A stretch of DNA of 64,000 bases from Castellaniella caeni NBRC 101664. GTDB taxonomy: Bacteria; Pseudomonadota; Gammaproteobacteria; Burkholderiales; Burkholderiaceae_B. The DNA lies in assembly GCF_001592225.1 (NCBI RefSeq), contig NZ_BCWN01000004.1:1-64000 (forward strand), in the 5' to 3' direction. Positions 10,867 to 20,455 of this stretch are shown in pieces (the stretch's first letter is position 1; every line of letters starts with the position of its first letter). Under the pieces are notes generated by a model. It searched no databases. It was given only the letters and a program-made list of their open reading frames with translations, and had not been told where the DNA came from. A program made the position numbers and the translations under genes.

Positions 10867-11379
10867 ATGATGCACTCCAGTGATATTTCTACCCCCATTT
10901 CCGCCTGCGGCCCACAGCGGGCCGCCCGCCCGCTTCGCCAACGACGCCGCGTCCCGCTGCTGGTCGGCCTGGCGACAGCCCTGCTGGGCTGCGCCGCCCT
11001 GGCGGGCCCGGCGCTGCCCACCGTGCAGCTGCGCGTCGGGCAGCACACCGTTCGGGCCGAACTCGCCGACACACCGCAGACGCTCAAAGAAGGGCTGATG
11101 CACCGCAAGGCGCTGGCGGCCGACCAAGGCATGCTGTTCATGCTGGGCGCACCCGACATCTACTGCTTCTGGATGAAGAACACGCTCATCCCGCTGTCCA
11201 TCGCCTTCATCGACGCCCAGGGGCACATCATCTCGATCCAGGACATGCGGCCCGGCGCGCTCGACCCGCACTGCCCGCCCACCCCCGTCACCGCGGCCCT
11301 GGAAATGAACCAGGGCTGGTTCGCGCAAACCGGCAGCGCCATCGGCACAAAAATCAAGGGCCTGCCCGGCCTGCGATAA
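10867..11379 (+). CDS. DUF192 family protein, probably exported
   Basis: 170 aa. Residues about 29-47 form a hydrophobic stretch (PLLVGLATALLGCAALAGPA) after a basic region, consistent with a signal peptide or anchor; an LLGC motif could act as a lipobox. The rest matches DUF192, with the hallmark EGLMHRKALAADQGMLF and FWMKNTLIPLSIAFID. Function unknown. An alternative Met follows immediately. Convergent with sodB, and its stop codon lies in the A-rich edge of the sodB terminator. Confidence 0.85.
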   Translation: MMHSSDISTPISACGPQRAARPLRQRRRVPLLVGLATALLGCAALAGPALPTVQLRVGQHTVRAELADTPQTLKEGLMHRKALAADQGMLFMLGAPDIYCFWMKNTLIPLSIAFIDAQGHIISIQDMRPGALDPHCPPTPVTAALEMNQGWFAQTGSAIGTKIKGLPGLR

Positions 11380-11414
11380 AAAACGGGCAAAGGCAGCCGA
11401 AACTGCCCTTGCCC
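11378..11414 (-). terminator. sodB terminator
   Basis: On the minus strand GGGCAAGGGCAG and CTGCCTTTGCCC pair around TTTCGG with one bulge or mismatch, followed by G and six Ts. It lies between the convergent DUF192 gene and sodB. Confidence 0.82.
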
Positions 11415-11430
11415 GGCGAGGCTTTACCGA

Positions 11431-12009
11431 TCAGCCCAGGTTCTTGGCGGCGAAATCCCAGTTGACGAGATTCCAGTAGTGCTGCAGGTAGGTGGCACGC
11501 GCGTTGCGGTAATCGATGTAGTAGGCGTGTTCCCAGACGTCACAGGTGAGCAGGGCCGTGTCCGGCGTGTTGACCACGGTGCCGGCATTGCTGGTGTTGA
11601 CGATGTCGAGCGAACCATCGGCCTTCTTGACGAGCCACGTCCAGCCGGAGCCGAAGTTGCCCGCGGCCGACTTGGAGAAGGCATCCTTGAAGGCATCGAC
11701 GCTGCCCCACTTGGCTTCGATGGCGCTGCGCAGCGCGCCGCTGGGTTCGCCACCGCCGTTGGGCGACAGGCTGTTCCAGTAGAAGGTGTGGTTCCAGACC
11801 TGCGCCGCATTGTTGAACACGCCGCCCGTGGACTTGCGAATGATGTCTTCGAGGCTGAGGGAAGCAAGCTCGGTGCCTTCGATGGCCTTGTTCAGGTTCG
11901 TGACGTAGCCCTGGTGGTGCTTGCCGTAGTGAAACTCGAGGGTTTCCTTGGAGATGTGGGGAGCAAGCGCGTCCAGCGCGTACGGAAGCTGCGGCAGAGT
12001 GAAAGCCAT
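11431..12009 (-). CDS. sodB: Iron superoxide dismutase
   Basis: 192 aa cytoplasmic superoxide dismutase. Metal ligands are visible as the His in HYGKHHQGY, the His in [11 protein letters not shown], and Asp and His in [11 protein letters not shown]. The Gln in [12 protein letters not shown] is the pattern of Fe rather than Mn enzymes, so iron is the likely cofactor. Starts with [15 protein letters not shown], the standard N-terminus. Monocistronic by appearance: own terminator downstream and xseA 48 bp upstream. Confidence 0.96.
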   Translation of the reverse strand: MAFTLPQLPYALDALAPHISKETLEFHYGKHHQGYVTNLNKAIEGTELASLSLEDIIRKSTGGVFNNAAQVWNHTFYWNSLSPNGGGEPSGALRSAIEAKWGSVDAFKDAFSKSAAGNFGSGWTWLVKKADGSLDIVNTSNAGTVVNTPDTALLTCDVWEHAYYIDYRNARATYLQHYWNLVNWDFAAKNLG

Positions 12010-12057
12010 GACATTTCCTTTTATAAAACGTTTGAATGAACCGGAGGGGTCGCGGGC

Positions 12058-13428
12058 CTAAAGCAGCGCATCGGTGCGAGTGACGTTGGCCTGAGCCCGA
12101 CCCTGGCCGAACTCGATATCGATGCGTTCATCAACGTTTAAGTCTAACGCATTTTTGACGATGCTCCCGTTGGCGGCATGGACGATGGCGTAGCCGCGGC
12201 CCAGCACCGCGCGCGGATCGAGCGCCTGCAGCGTGCCGTCGGCAACCGCCAGGCGGCGCTGACGGCGTTCGAGCGTGCGCCCCATCCCGGCCTGCAGGCG
12301 CTGGCCCACCGTCTGTAGCGCCAGGGCGCGCCGCTGCAGCTGCTGCCGCGCAAGCGGCGGCAGGCGCTCGATGCTGTGCTGCACACGCTGACGGCCCGCC
12401 AGCAGCCGCTGCTGCACGGGCGGCAGGAAGCGTTCGATGGCATGTCGCAGGCGCTGGCGGTGCAGCTGCACGCGCTGCGCGGGCGACAGCAGCTGCGCCG
12501 CCGCGCGATCCAGCCGCAAGGCGGCGTGTTCCAGGCGGCGGCGCTGCGCGCGCGCCAGCTGCTGCCCAGCCCCTTGCACGCGATCCAGCATCTGCTCACG
12601 ACTGTCGCAGCACAATTCGGCCGCCGCCGTCGGCGTGGGCGCGCGCAAGTCGGCCACGAAATCGGCGATGGTGAAGTCCGTCTCGTGGCCCACGCCACTG
12701 ATGACCGGCACCGGGCTGGCCGCCACGCAGCGGGCCAGGCGCTCGTCGTTGAAGCACCACAGGTCTTCGAGGCTGCCGCCCCCGCGCACCAGCAGCAGGA
12801 CGTCTACTTCGGCGCGCGCGGCGGCCTGCTCAAGCGCCGCGCACAGCTGAGCCGCCGCTTCGCGCCCCTGCACCGGCGACGGGTAGAGGATCACGCGCAC
12901 GTGGGGCGCGCGCCGGGCCATGACCGACAGCACGTCGCGCAACGCCGCGGCGGCCAAGGACGTGACCACGCCCACGACGCGGGGCATGGCGGGGATCGCG
13001 CGGCGGCGCTGCGGGTCGATGAGGCCTTCGCGCGTGAGCTGGTCTTTCAGCCGCAAAAACGCCTCGTGCAGGTCGCCGCGCCCCGCCCGACGCACGGCTT
13101 CGACCTGCACCTGGTAGTCGCCGCGCGGCTCGTAGAGGGTGACCTGCACGCGAAACTCGTAGCGCCCGCCGACCTCGGGCACGAAGCCCACACTCTGGGC
13201 GCGTCCGCGAAACATCACCGCGCGCACGACCGCCGACTCGTCCTTGATGGAAAAATACCAGTGTCCGGAAGCGGCGCGGGTGAAGTTGGACACCTCGCCC
13301 GCCACCCAGACGCGCGGCATGCCGGCCTCGAGCAGGCGGGCTACCTGGCGGTTGAGCGCCGACACGCTCAGTACGGGGTCTTCCGCCGCCTGGCCACGTC
13401 CCGCGGCCTCCTGATCAGGAAAATTCAT
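12058..13428 (-). CDS. xseA: Exodeoxyribonuclease VII large subunit
   Basis: 456 aa. N-terminal OB-fold (VSALNRQVARLLEAGMPRVWVAGEVSNFTR region), a catalytic domain with VLLLVRGGGSLEDLWCFND and GHETDFTIADFVADLRAPTPTAAAE split over about residues 220-270, then a long Arg/Gln/Leu-rich coiled coil. Degrades single-stranded DNA with the small subunit XseB, which is not in the window. A near-consensus TTGACA (minus strand, 13457-13462) precedes it; with a 17 bp spacer the transcript would start almost at the ATG. Confidence 0.96.
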   Translation of the reverse strand: MNFPDQEAAGRGQAAEDPVLSVSALNRQVARLLEAGMPRVWVAGEVSNFTRAASGHWYFSIKDESAVVRAVMFRGRAQSVGFVPEVGGRYEFRVQVTLYEPRGDYQVQVEAVRRAGRGDLHEAFLRLKDQLTREGLIDPQRRRAIPAMPRVVGVVTSLAAAALRDVLSVMARRAPHVRVILYPSPVQGREAAAQLCAALEQAAARAEVDVLLLVRGGGSLEDLWCFNDERLARCVAASPVPVISGVGHETDFTIADFVADLRAPTPTAAAELCCDSREQMLDRVQGAGQQLARAQRRRLEHAALRLDRAAAQLLSPAQRVQLHRQRLRHAIERFLPPVQQRLLAGRQRVQHSIERLPPLARQQLQRRALALQTVGQRLQAGMGRTLERRQRRLAVADGTLQALDPRAVLGRGYAIVHAANGSIVKNALDLNVDERIDIEFGQGRAQANVTRTDALL

Positions 13429-13804
13429 GAAAACCTATCCACAGAGAATTTGCTTTTGTCAAACCGACGCATTTTCGGGCGCTCACAGCAACCTTATGCA
13501 ACATCACATGAAGAAAGCGTCGTAAGTCATTGATAATTGACAATTTCCATTGTATATCGCCAACGTGCAAAAAATGTCCAATGAACCGCCAGAAGGCGTA
13601 AAACCAGCGCTTGGCGAGCTTTGTACACAGAATTATCCACAGAATCTGTGGATACTTGGCGAACTCTTTGGCAGACAGCCCGTCTGTCGCCCCTGAAGCC
13701 TGGCGCCCGGCGCCACCCGCCTCTCGCACACGCGAACGAAGGCACGGGATAAAATGGGCGGCTGACACCGGCCTCGCCGCCACACGCCCACCAAGGACTC
13801 GATC
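13429..13804. promoter_or_regulatory. Divergent intergenic region with DnaA-box-like sites
   Basis: 376 bp without a gene, AT-richer than its surroundings. It holds TTATCCACA (13633-13641, perfect DnaA box), an inverted GTATCCACA (13647-13655), CTATCCACA (13435-13443) and TTGTACACA (13621-13629). No replication gene is nearby, so I read it as a possible DnaA-responsive regulatory region between xseA and exbB, not an origin. Confidence 0.45.
13530..13558 (+). promoter_or_regulatory. Candidate sigma-70 promoter toward exbB
   Basis: TTGATA and TATATC are separated by exactly 17 bp, upstream of the exbB operon. The leader would be about 240 bases and would include the DnaA-box-like pair. Confidence 0.45.
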
Positions 13805-14413
13805 TTGCAGGACATCATTCACGCCGCCGGCTGGCCCATCTGGCTGCTGATCGCCACTTCCGTCATCACGCTGGCCATCATCATAGAGCGCCTGGTGGCC
13901 TTGCGCGCCAGCCAAGTCATGCCCAAGGGCCTGCCCGAGCAGGCGCTCGAACTCGTACGCCGCCAGCAAGACGAGCCCGAGGCGATTCTGCGCCTGGCCC
14001 GCGGCAGCGCCATGGGACGCATTCTGGCCGAAGTCGCCACCCAGCGCCAGCTGGACGACGCCGCGCGCGAAGCCGCCATCGAAGCCGTCGGGCGCGACGT
14101 CTCCTGGCGGCTCAACCGCTATCTGGCCGGGCTGGCAACCATCTCGGTGGTCGCCCCGCTGCTGGGGCTGTTTGGCACCGTCGTGGGCATGATCGACATC
14201 TTCGGGGCCTACGACCCCTCGGGCGGCAACCCCGCCCAGCTGGCCCACGGCATCTCGGTGGCCCTCTACAACACCGGCTTTGGCATCCTCATCGCCATCC
14301 CGGCGCTCATCTTCCACCGTTACTTCCGCGCCCGCGTCGAATACTTCCTGCACACCATGGAACGCGAGGCCAGCGCCCTGAGCCGACTGATCAGCCGCCG
14401 CGGCGCCGCATGA
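13805..14413 (+). CDS. exbB: ExbB/TolQ-family proton channel protein
   Basis: 202 aa inner-membrane protein of the MotA/TolQ/ExbB family. A first membrane helix at about 10-28 (WPIWLLIATSVITLAIIIERL) and two later helices carrying SVVAPLLGLFGTVVGMI and GFGILIAIPALIFHRYF. Works with ExbD to couple proton flow to outer-membrane receptors or the cell envelope. The start is TTG at 13805, with AAGGA seven bases before it. Overlaps exbD in an ATGA junction. No tonB or tolAB is in the window, so Ton versus Tol function is inferred. Confidence 0.88.
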   Translation: MQDIIHAAGWPIWLLIATSVITLAIIIERLVALRASQVMPKGLPEQALELVRRQQDEPEAILRLARGSAMGRILAEVATQRQLDDAAREAAIEAVGRDVSWRLNRYLAGLATISVVAPLLGLFGTVVGMIDIFGAYDPSGGNPAQLAHGISVALYNTGFGILIAIPALIFHRYFRARVEYFLHTMEREASALSRLISRRGAA

Positions 14414-14823
14414 ACTTCGACCACCGCCACCACGACGACGAGCCCGAGGTCAACCTCATCCCGCTGATCGACGTCCTGCTGGTCATCCTCATCTTCCTGG
14501 CGGCCTCCACCTCGTTCACCCGCACCCGGCAGCTGCAGGTGGCCTTGCCGCAAGCCCAGGCCGAAGCGCTGGACGCGCGCCCCGCGCTCACGCTCGCCAT
14601 CAGTCAGGACGGCCAGTTCGCGCTGGACGGCCACTATATCGAGCAGGGCAACGGCCAGTCGCTCGCTCAGGCGCTGCGCGCAGCCGCGGCGGCGCAGCCC
14701 GGCGCGGCCCTGAACATCGACGCCGACGGCCGCACGCCGCACGCCACGGTGGTGCAGGCCCTCGAAGCCGCACGCGTGGCCGGCATCGGTCAAATCCACT
14801 TCCTCACGCAGTTCCAGCCATGA
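14410..14823 (+). CDS. exbD: ExbD/TolR-family protein
   Basis: 137 aa. Short acidic and His-rich N-terminus, one membrane helix from about 15 to 36, then a periplasmic domain. Asp21 in NLIPLIDVLLVI is the conserved membrane acidic residue that carries protons in ExbD/TolR. Overlaps both exbB (ATGA) and lpxK (ATGA), so the three genes are probably translationally coupled. Confidence 0.9.
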   Translation: MNFDHRHHDDEPEVNLIPLIDVLLVILIFLAASTSFTRTRQLQVALPQAQAEALDARPALTLAISQDGQFALDGHYIEQGNGQSLAQALRAAAAAQPGAALNIDADGRTPHATVVQALEAARVAGIGQIHFLTQFQP

Positions 14824-15911
14824 GCCAGGCGGCCCGCCCCTCGCTGCGCCGCCGCGGCGAAGACTGGCTGCAGGCAGTCTGGCGCACCCGGGGCCTGGCC
14901 AGCGCCCTGCTCACGCCCTTTGCCTGGCTCTACGGCTGCCTGTCGGCCCGACGCCTGCGCCGTCAGGCACGGCACGCCTGGCAGGCTCCCGTCCCGGTCG
15001 TCGTCGTCGGCAACATCCTGGTGGGCGGCACCGGCAAAACGCCGGTCACGGCAGCTATCTGCCAGCACCTGCGCGCCCAGGGCTGGCATCCGGGCGTCCT
15101 CAGCCGGGGCTACGGCATCGCCGCAGGCACCACGGCACGGTTGAGCGACACGGACACCAGCGGCGCCTATCTGGGCGACGAACCAGCCCTGCTGCACGCC
15201 GCCACCGGCGTGCCGGTGGCGGTGCACCCACGCCGCGCGCAGGCCGCCCAGGCGCTACTGGCGGCGCACCCCGAAACCGACGTGCTCATTGCCGATGACG
15301 GCCTGCAGCACAGGGCCCTGGCGCGCGATGTGGAAATCATCGTGCAAGACGCGCGCGGCACGGGCAACGGGCGGCTGCTGCCCGCGGGCCCGCTGCGCGA
15401 ACCGGCCACCCGGCTGCGCCAGGCCCACTGGCTCATCACCCACCTGGCACCCGGCGAGCCCCTCCCGGCCCAGGCCACGTTGACCGACCCCGCCCGCTGC
15501 CTGACGCTGCGCCTGGCGCCTGAACGGCTGGTGCACCTGGCCAGCGACCAATCCCGCACCTGGGCGCAGTGGTTCGCCGAACACGGCCAGAGCCCCTGCA
15601 GCGCGGCGGCCGGCATCGGCCAGCCCGAGCGCTTTTTCGGCATGCTCCGCCAGGCAGGGCTGAGACTGGCAGCCACGCTCAGTGCTCCCGACCACCAGGC
15701 GCCCGGCACCGCCGCGTTGCGGCGACTACCCCCCGGCCCCATCCTCATCACGGCCAAGGACGGGATCAAATACACGGCACCGATCGACCCGCGTCTCTGG
15801 GTGGTCTACCCCAGCGCGCAATTTTCCGACCCGCATTGGTTCACCGCGCTGGAGAACGATATAAGCAGAATTGCTGAAACACGCCCGCACAAGCAGGGAA
15901 ACAGGCATTAA
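14820..15911 (+). CDS. lpxK: Tetraacyldisaccharide 4'-kinase (lipid A synthesis)
   Basis: 363 aa. Phosphorylates the 4' position of the lipid A disaccharide at the inner membrane. The P-loop [14 protein letters not shown] lies near residues 60-74, and [10 protein letters not shown] further on is a family signature. The gene starts with an ATG overlapping the exbD stop. It is followed by a Trm112-like gene and kdsB, so Kdo and lipid A functions are grouped. Confidence 0.96.
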   Translation: MSQAARPSLRRRGEDWLQAVWRTRGLASALLTPFAWLYGCLSARRLRRQARHAWQAPVPVVVVGNILVGGTGKTPVTAAICQHLRAQGWHPGVLSRGYGIAAGTTARLSDTDTSGAYLGDEPALLHAATGVPVAVHPRRAQAAQALLAAHPETDVLIADDGLQHRALARDVEIIVQDARGTGNGRLLPAGPLREPATRLRQAHWLITHLAPGEPLPAQATLTDPARCLTLRLAPERLVHLASDQSRTWAQWFAEHGQSPCSAAAGIGQPERFFGMLRQAGLRLAATLSAPDHQAPGTAALRRLPPGPILITAKDGIKYTAPIDPRLWVVYPSAQFSDPHWFTALENDISRIAETRPHKQGNRH

Positions 15912-15948
15912 ACTGTTTGCTTTGCCATTCACCCCGACACCAGATTCC

Positions 15949-16137
15949 ATGGATACCCGTTTGCTGCAGATCCTCGTGTGCCCCGTGTGCAAAGGCCCCT
16001 TGCGCCACGATCGCGAGCACCACGAGCTCATCTGCCCCGCCGACCGCCTGGCCTTCCCCATCCGCGACGGTGTGCCCATCATGCTGCCGGGCGAAGCACG
16101 CGCACTCGACACGGTCGGCAGCGACCACACCGCATGA
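15949..16137 (+). CDS. Trm112-family small zinc protein (YcaR-like)
   Basis: 62 aa. [18 protein letters not shown] carries the CPVC pair and [20 protein letters not shown] the second part of the fold; here only three of the usual zinc cysteines can be counted. Family members activate methyltransferases or act as small partners in other systems; the target here is unknown. A longer frame opens at 15871, but the start at 15949 matches family length. Its stop overlaps the kdsB ATG. Confidence 0.88.
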   Translation: MDTRLLQILVCPVCKGPLRHDREHHELICPADRLAFPIRDGVPIMLPGEARALDTVGSDHTA

Positions 16138-16904
16138 GCTTCACGGTCGTCATTCCGGCCCGAGCGGCCTCTACGCGCCTGCCCGGCAAGCCTCTGCTGG
16201 ACATCGGCGGCCTGCCCATGGTGGTGCGCACGGCACGCCAGGCGGCCCAGTCATCCGCCAGCCGGGTGCTCATTGCCACCGATCATGACGACATCATCCA
16301 GGCGGCCGCCCGTCACGGCATCGAAGCGCTGCTGACGCGCGCCGACCACCCCACTGGCACGGATCGCCTCGCGGAAGTCGCCCAGCGCCTGGGCCTGGAC
16401 GACGACGCCATCGTCGTCAACGTGCAAGGCGACGAACCACTGATCGACCCAGCGCTCATCGACGCCGTGGCCGCGCTGCTGCGCGACCGGCCCGACGCGG
16501 CCATCGCCACCTGCGCGGCGCCCATCGGCGACGCCGAGACGCTGTTCACCCCCAGCGCCGTCAAGGTCGTCTGCGACCAGCGGGGGCGCGCCCTGTACTT
16601 CTCGCGCGCGCCCATTCCCTGGGCGCGCGACGCCCTGGCCGATGGCCGGCAGCGCCTGGCCCCCGGCCTGCCCGCCTGGCACCACATCGGTCTGTACGCC
16701 TACCGCGCGGCCTTTCTGCGGCGCTTTCCCGCACTGCCCACGGGCCAGCTCGAACAAGTCGAGTCGCTCGAACAGCTGCGCGCGCTCGAGCACGGCCACA
16801 CCATCGTGGTGCACCGGGCGGCCAGCCTGCCCGCCCGCGGCGTCGATACGGCGGAAGACCTGGCGCGCGTGCGAGCCCTGTTCCCGGGCGAGTCGGCCCC
16901 ATGA
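16134..16904 (+). CDS. kdsB: CMP-Kdo synthetase
   Basis: 256 aa cytidylyltransferase (3-deoxy-manno-octulosonate cytidylyltransferase), which activates Kdo for attachment to lipid A. The N-terminal nucleotide-binding motif [17 protein letters not shown] and [12 protein letters not shown] mid-domain are characteristic. The start is the ATG overlapping the preceding stop; an upstream open stretch from 15978 is out of family context. Confidence 0.96.
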   Translation: MSFTVVIPARAASTRLPGKPLLDIGGLPMVVRTARQAAQSSASRVLIATDHDDIIQAAARHGIEALLTRADHPTGTDRLAEVAQRLGLDDDAIVVNVQGDEPLIDPALIDAVAALLRDRPDAAIATCAAPIGDAETLFTPSAVKVVCDQRGRALYFSRAPIPWARDALADGRQRLAPGLPAWHHIGLYAYRAAFLRRFPALPTGQLEQVESLEQLRALEHGHTIVVHRAASLPARGVDTAEDLARVRALFPGESAP

Positions 16905-16942
16905 GCCGAGCCTCTCGCCCCCATGGCCGCCTTGCGGCATAA

Positions 16943-17647
<705 letters not shown>

Positions 17648-17659
17648 GAGAGGCCCACC

Positions 17660-18418
17660 ATGGACATCCGTCATCAAGTCATCCTCGTCACCGGCGGCGC
17701 CTCGGGCCTGGGCGCGGGCACCGCGCGTGCCCTGGCCGCCCAGGGCGCCAAAGTCGTGCTGGCCGACGTGCAGGACGAAGCCGGCCAGGCCCTGGCCACC
17801 GAACTAGGCCAGACCTACGTGCACTGCGACGTCACCGCCGAAGCCGACGCGCAGGCCGCCGTCGATGCGGCCACTCGGCTGGGGCCGCTGCGCGCGCTCA
17901 TCAACTGCGCGGGCATCGCCCCGGCGGCGCGTATCGTGGGCAAGTCCGGACCGCACAACCTGGCACTTTTTCGCAAAGTCATCGACATCAACCTGGTGGG
18001 GTCCTTCAACATGGCCCGCCTGGCGGCGCAGGCCATGACCAGCAACGACCCCCAAGCCACCGGCGAACGCGGCGTCATCATCAACACGGCATCCGTCGCC
18101 GCCTACGACGGCCAGATCGGGCAATCCGCCTACGCGGCCTCCAAGGCCGGCATCGTGGGCATGACGCTGGCCATCGCGCGCGACCTCTCCAAGCTGGGCA
18201 TCCGCTGCATGACCATCGCGCCGGGCATCTTCGGCACGCCCATGCTCTTTGGCATGCCTCAAGAAGTCCAGGATTCGCTGGCCGCCAGCGTGCCCTTTCC
18301 TTCGCGCCTGGGGCGCCCCGAAGACTACGCCAAGCTCGCGATCAGCATTCTCGACAACGACATGCTCAACGGTGAAACCATCCGTCTCGATGGCGCCATC
18401 CGCATGGCGCCCAAGTAA
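17660..18418 (+). CDS. Short-chain dehydrogenase, 3-hydroxyacyl-CoA dehydrogenase (HSD10) type
   Basis: 252 aa Rossmann-fold oxidoreductase. NAD-binding TGGASGLGAGTARAL at about 11-25, NCAGIAPA, and the catalytic Tyr/Lys pair in SAYAASKAG. The full pattern, including IAPGIFGTPML, resembles type II 3-hydroxyacyl-CoA dehydrogenases of the HSD17B10 group, which act in fatty-acid or branched-chain acyl-CoA breakdown. Substrate is inferred only. Twelve bases after adk and probably cotranscribed. Confidence 0.85.
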   Translation: MDIRHQVILVTGGASGLGAGTARALAAQGAKVVLADVQDEAGQALATELGQTYVHCDVTAEADAQAAVDAATRLGPLRALINCAGIAPAARIVGKSGPHNLALFRKVIDINLVGSFNMARLAAQAMTSNDPQATGERGVIINTASVAAYDGQIGQSAYAASKAGIVGMTLAIARDLSKLGIRCMTIAPGIFGTPMLFGMPQEVQDSLAASVPFPSRLGRPEDYAKLAISILDNDMLNGETIRLDGAIRMAPK

Positions 18419-18435
18419 GGCCGCGTGAATCCGTC

Positions 18436-19992
18436 GTGAGTCTGCTGAAATCGGCCGCTACCATCAGCGGCCTTACTTTGTTCTCCCGCATCACCGGCAT
18501 GCTGCGCGATGTGCTCATCGCCAGCGTGTTCGGCGCCGGGGCCCTGACCGACGCCTTCTGGGTAGCCTTTCGCATTCCCAACCTGCTGCGGCGGCTGTTT
18601 GCCGAAGGCGCCTTCTCGCAAGCATTCGTCCCCATCCTGGGCGAAGTGCGCCAGCGCGGTGATCACACGGCGCTGCGTCGCCTGCTCGACCGCGTCGCGC
18701 TGATGCTGTTCGTCTCGCTGTGCGCCGTCACGGCGCTGGGCACGCTAGGGGCGGCCTGGGTGGTCACCGCCATGGCCAGCGGCATGCGCGAAGCCTCGCG
18801 CGCGCACGAGTTCGGCGAAGCCATCTGGATGACGCGGCTGATGTTTCCCTACATCATCTGCATGTCCCTGGTGGCCTTTGCGTCGGGGGTGCTGAACACC
18901 TTCAGCCGCTTTGCCGTGCCGGCCTTCACGCCCGTGCTGCTCAACCTCTCCATGATCGCGGCCAGCCTGCTGCTGGCCCACCGGTTGCAAGAGCCCATCC
19001 ACGCCCTGGCAATCGGCGTGCTGGTGGGCGGCACCTTGCAGCTGGCCGTGCAATGGGTGGCCCTGGGGCGCCTGGGCCTGCTGCCGCGCTACGGCGACGG
19101 GCTGCGGGCCGCCTGGCGCGACCCCACGGTGCACCGCATCCTGCGCCAGATGCTGCCCGCCACGCTGGGCGTGTCGGTAGCGCAGCTGTCGCTGCTCATC
19201 AATACCAACATCGCCACGTGGCTGGCGCCCGGCAGCGTCACCTGGCTCTCGTTTGCCGACCGCCTGATGGAGTTTCCCACCGCGCTGCTGGGGGTCGCCC
19301 TGGGCACGGTGCTGCTGCCCAGCCTGTCGGCGGCCCACGCGCGCAACGATCACGCAGGCTACAACGCCTTGCTCGACTGGGGGCTGCGCCTGGTGCTGCT
19401 GCTGGGCCTGCCCGCCGCCCTGGGCATGGCGCTGCTGTCCGACGGCCTGGTGGCCACGCTGTTCAACTATGGAGCATTCTCGGCCCACGACGTGGCCCAG
19501 ACGCGACTCGCGGCCATGGCCTATGCCGTGGGCCTGCTCGGGCTGCTGGCGATCAAGATCCTGGCCCCCGGCTTTTACGCCAAGCAGGACATCCGCACCC
19601 CGGTCAAGATCGCCATCGCCGTGCTGGTCTTCACCCAGTTGATGAACGTGGTGCTGGTGCCTTGGCTGGCGCATGCCGGGCTGGCGCTCTCCATCGGGCT
19701 GGGCGCAACGGCCAATGCCTGCAGCCTGGTGGTGCTGCTGCGCAAGCGCGGCCTGTACCAGCCCCAGGCGGGCTGGACGCGCTTTTTGCTGAAGCTGCTG
19801 CCCGCCCTGGCCGCCGTCGCCGTCGTGCTGCTGTGGGCCGACCAGCACCTGGACTGGCTCGCCCTGGGCCAGCACCCGGGACAGCGCGCGTTCTGGCTGC
19901 TGGGCGTATTGCTGGCCACGGTGCTGGTCTACTTCAGCACCTTGTTTTTATTCGGTTTTCGCCCAAGAGACTTTACACGTCGGCGACCGTAG
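18436..19992 (+). CDS. murJ: Lipid II flippase MurJ
   Basis: 518 aa polytopic membrane protein of the MOP superfamily. Flips lipid II to the outer face of the inner membrane for peptidoglycan synthesis. The start region (SLLKSAATISGLTLFSRITG) and RIPNLLRRLFAEGAFSQAF are family hallmarks. The start codon is GTG at 18436, with no clear Shine-Dalgarno. A promoter for rpsT lies inside its 3' end. Confidence 0.95.
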   Translation: MSLLKSAATISGLTLFSRITGMLRDVLIASVFGAGALTDAFWVAFRIPNLLRRLFAEGAFSQAFVPILGEVRQRGDHTALRRLLDRVALMLFVSLCAVTALGTLGAAWVVTAMASGMREASRAHEFGEAIWMTRLMFPYIICMSLVAFASGVLNTFSRFAVPAFTPVLLNLSMIAASLLLAHRLQEPIHALAIGVLVGGTLQLAVQWVALGRLGLLPRYGDGLRAAWRDPTVHRILRQMLPATLGVSVAQLSLLINTNIATWLAPGSVTWLSFADRLMEFPTALLGVALGTVLLPSLSAAHARNDHAGYNALLDWGLRLVLLLGLPAALGMALLSDGLVATLFNYGAFSAHDVAQTRLAAMAYAVGLLGLLAIKILAPGFYAKQDIRTPVKIAIAVLVFTQLMNVVLVPWLAHAGLALSIGLGATANACSLVVLLRKRGLYQPQAGWTRFLLKLLPALAAVAVVLLWADQHLDWLALGQHPGQRAFWLLGVLLATVLVYFSTLFLFGFRPRDFTRRRP

Positions 19993-20000
19993 GATACACT
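19972..20000 (+). promoter_or_regulatory. rpsT promoter
   Basis: TTTACA and TACACT are separated by exactly 17 bp. The -35 lies in the last codons of murJ; transcription would begin about 50 bases before rpsT. Confidence 0.65.
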
Positions 20001-20059
20001 TACTGTCTTTCTTGGCAGCTCAAGCCGCCGTTTCACTTCACGAAATCAGATAACACTCT

Positions 20060-20323
20060 ATGGCTAATTCCGCACAAGCCCGTAAACGCGCCCGCCAGGC
20101 CGTTGCCCAAAACAAGCACAATGCCAGCATGCGTTCGATGCTGCGTACCGCCATCAAGCGCGTGCGCCAAGCCATCGAAGCCGGCGACCAGGCTGCCGCC
20201 AACGACGTCTTCCGCAAAGCCAGCAGCGTGATCGATCGCGTCGCTGACAAGCAAATCATCCACAAGAACAAAGCCGCCCGCCATAAAAGCCGCCTGTCGG
20301 CCGCAATCAAGGCGCTGGCCTGA
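20060..20323 (+). CDS. rpsT: Ribosomal protein S20
   Basis: 87 aa, rich in Lys, Arg and Ala. [15 protein letters not shown] at the start and [16 protein letters not shown] match bS20, which binds 16S rRNA early in 30S assembly. Downstream of murJ as in many betaproteobacteria, with its own promoter and terminator. Confidence 0.97.
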   Translation: MANSAQARKRARQAVAQNKHNASMRSMLRTAIKRVRQAIEAGDQAAANDVFRKASSVIDRVADKQIIHKNKAARHKSRLSAAIKALA

Positions 20324-20350
20324 TCTTCCGAAACGCGGCTTGAACTGCAA

Positions 20351-20378
20351 AAAGGGTGTCTGCAAGACACCCTTTTTT
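20351..20378 (+). terminator. rpsT terminator
   Basis: AAAGGGTGTC and GACACCCTTT around TGCAA, followed by a T run; an A run on the left side lets it work for the convergent argF as well. Confidence 0.9.
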
Positions 20379-20455
20379 ATTGCCTGCTGCAAGGCAGCTG
20401 AAAGGCCGCCCGGCAGGCCAACGACCAAGAAGCTGCCGCTTCTTGGCCTCACCCA

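Noticed and set aside
13429-13804. Chromosomal origin of replication
   Set aside because: Only a few DnaA-like boxes and no dnaA, dnaN, gyrB or clear AT-rich unwinding element next to it.
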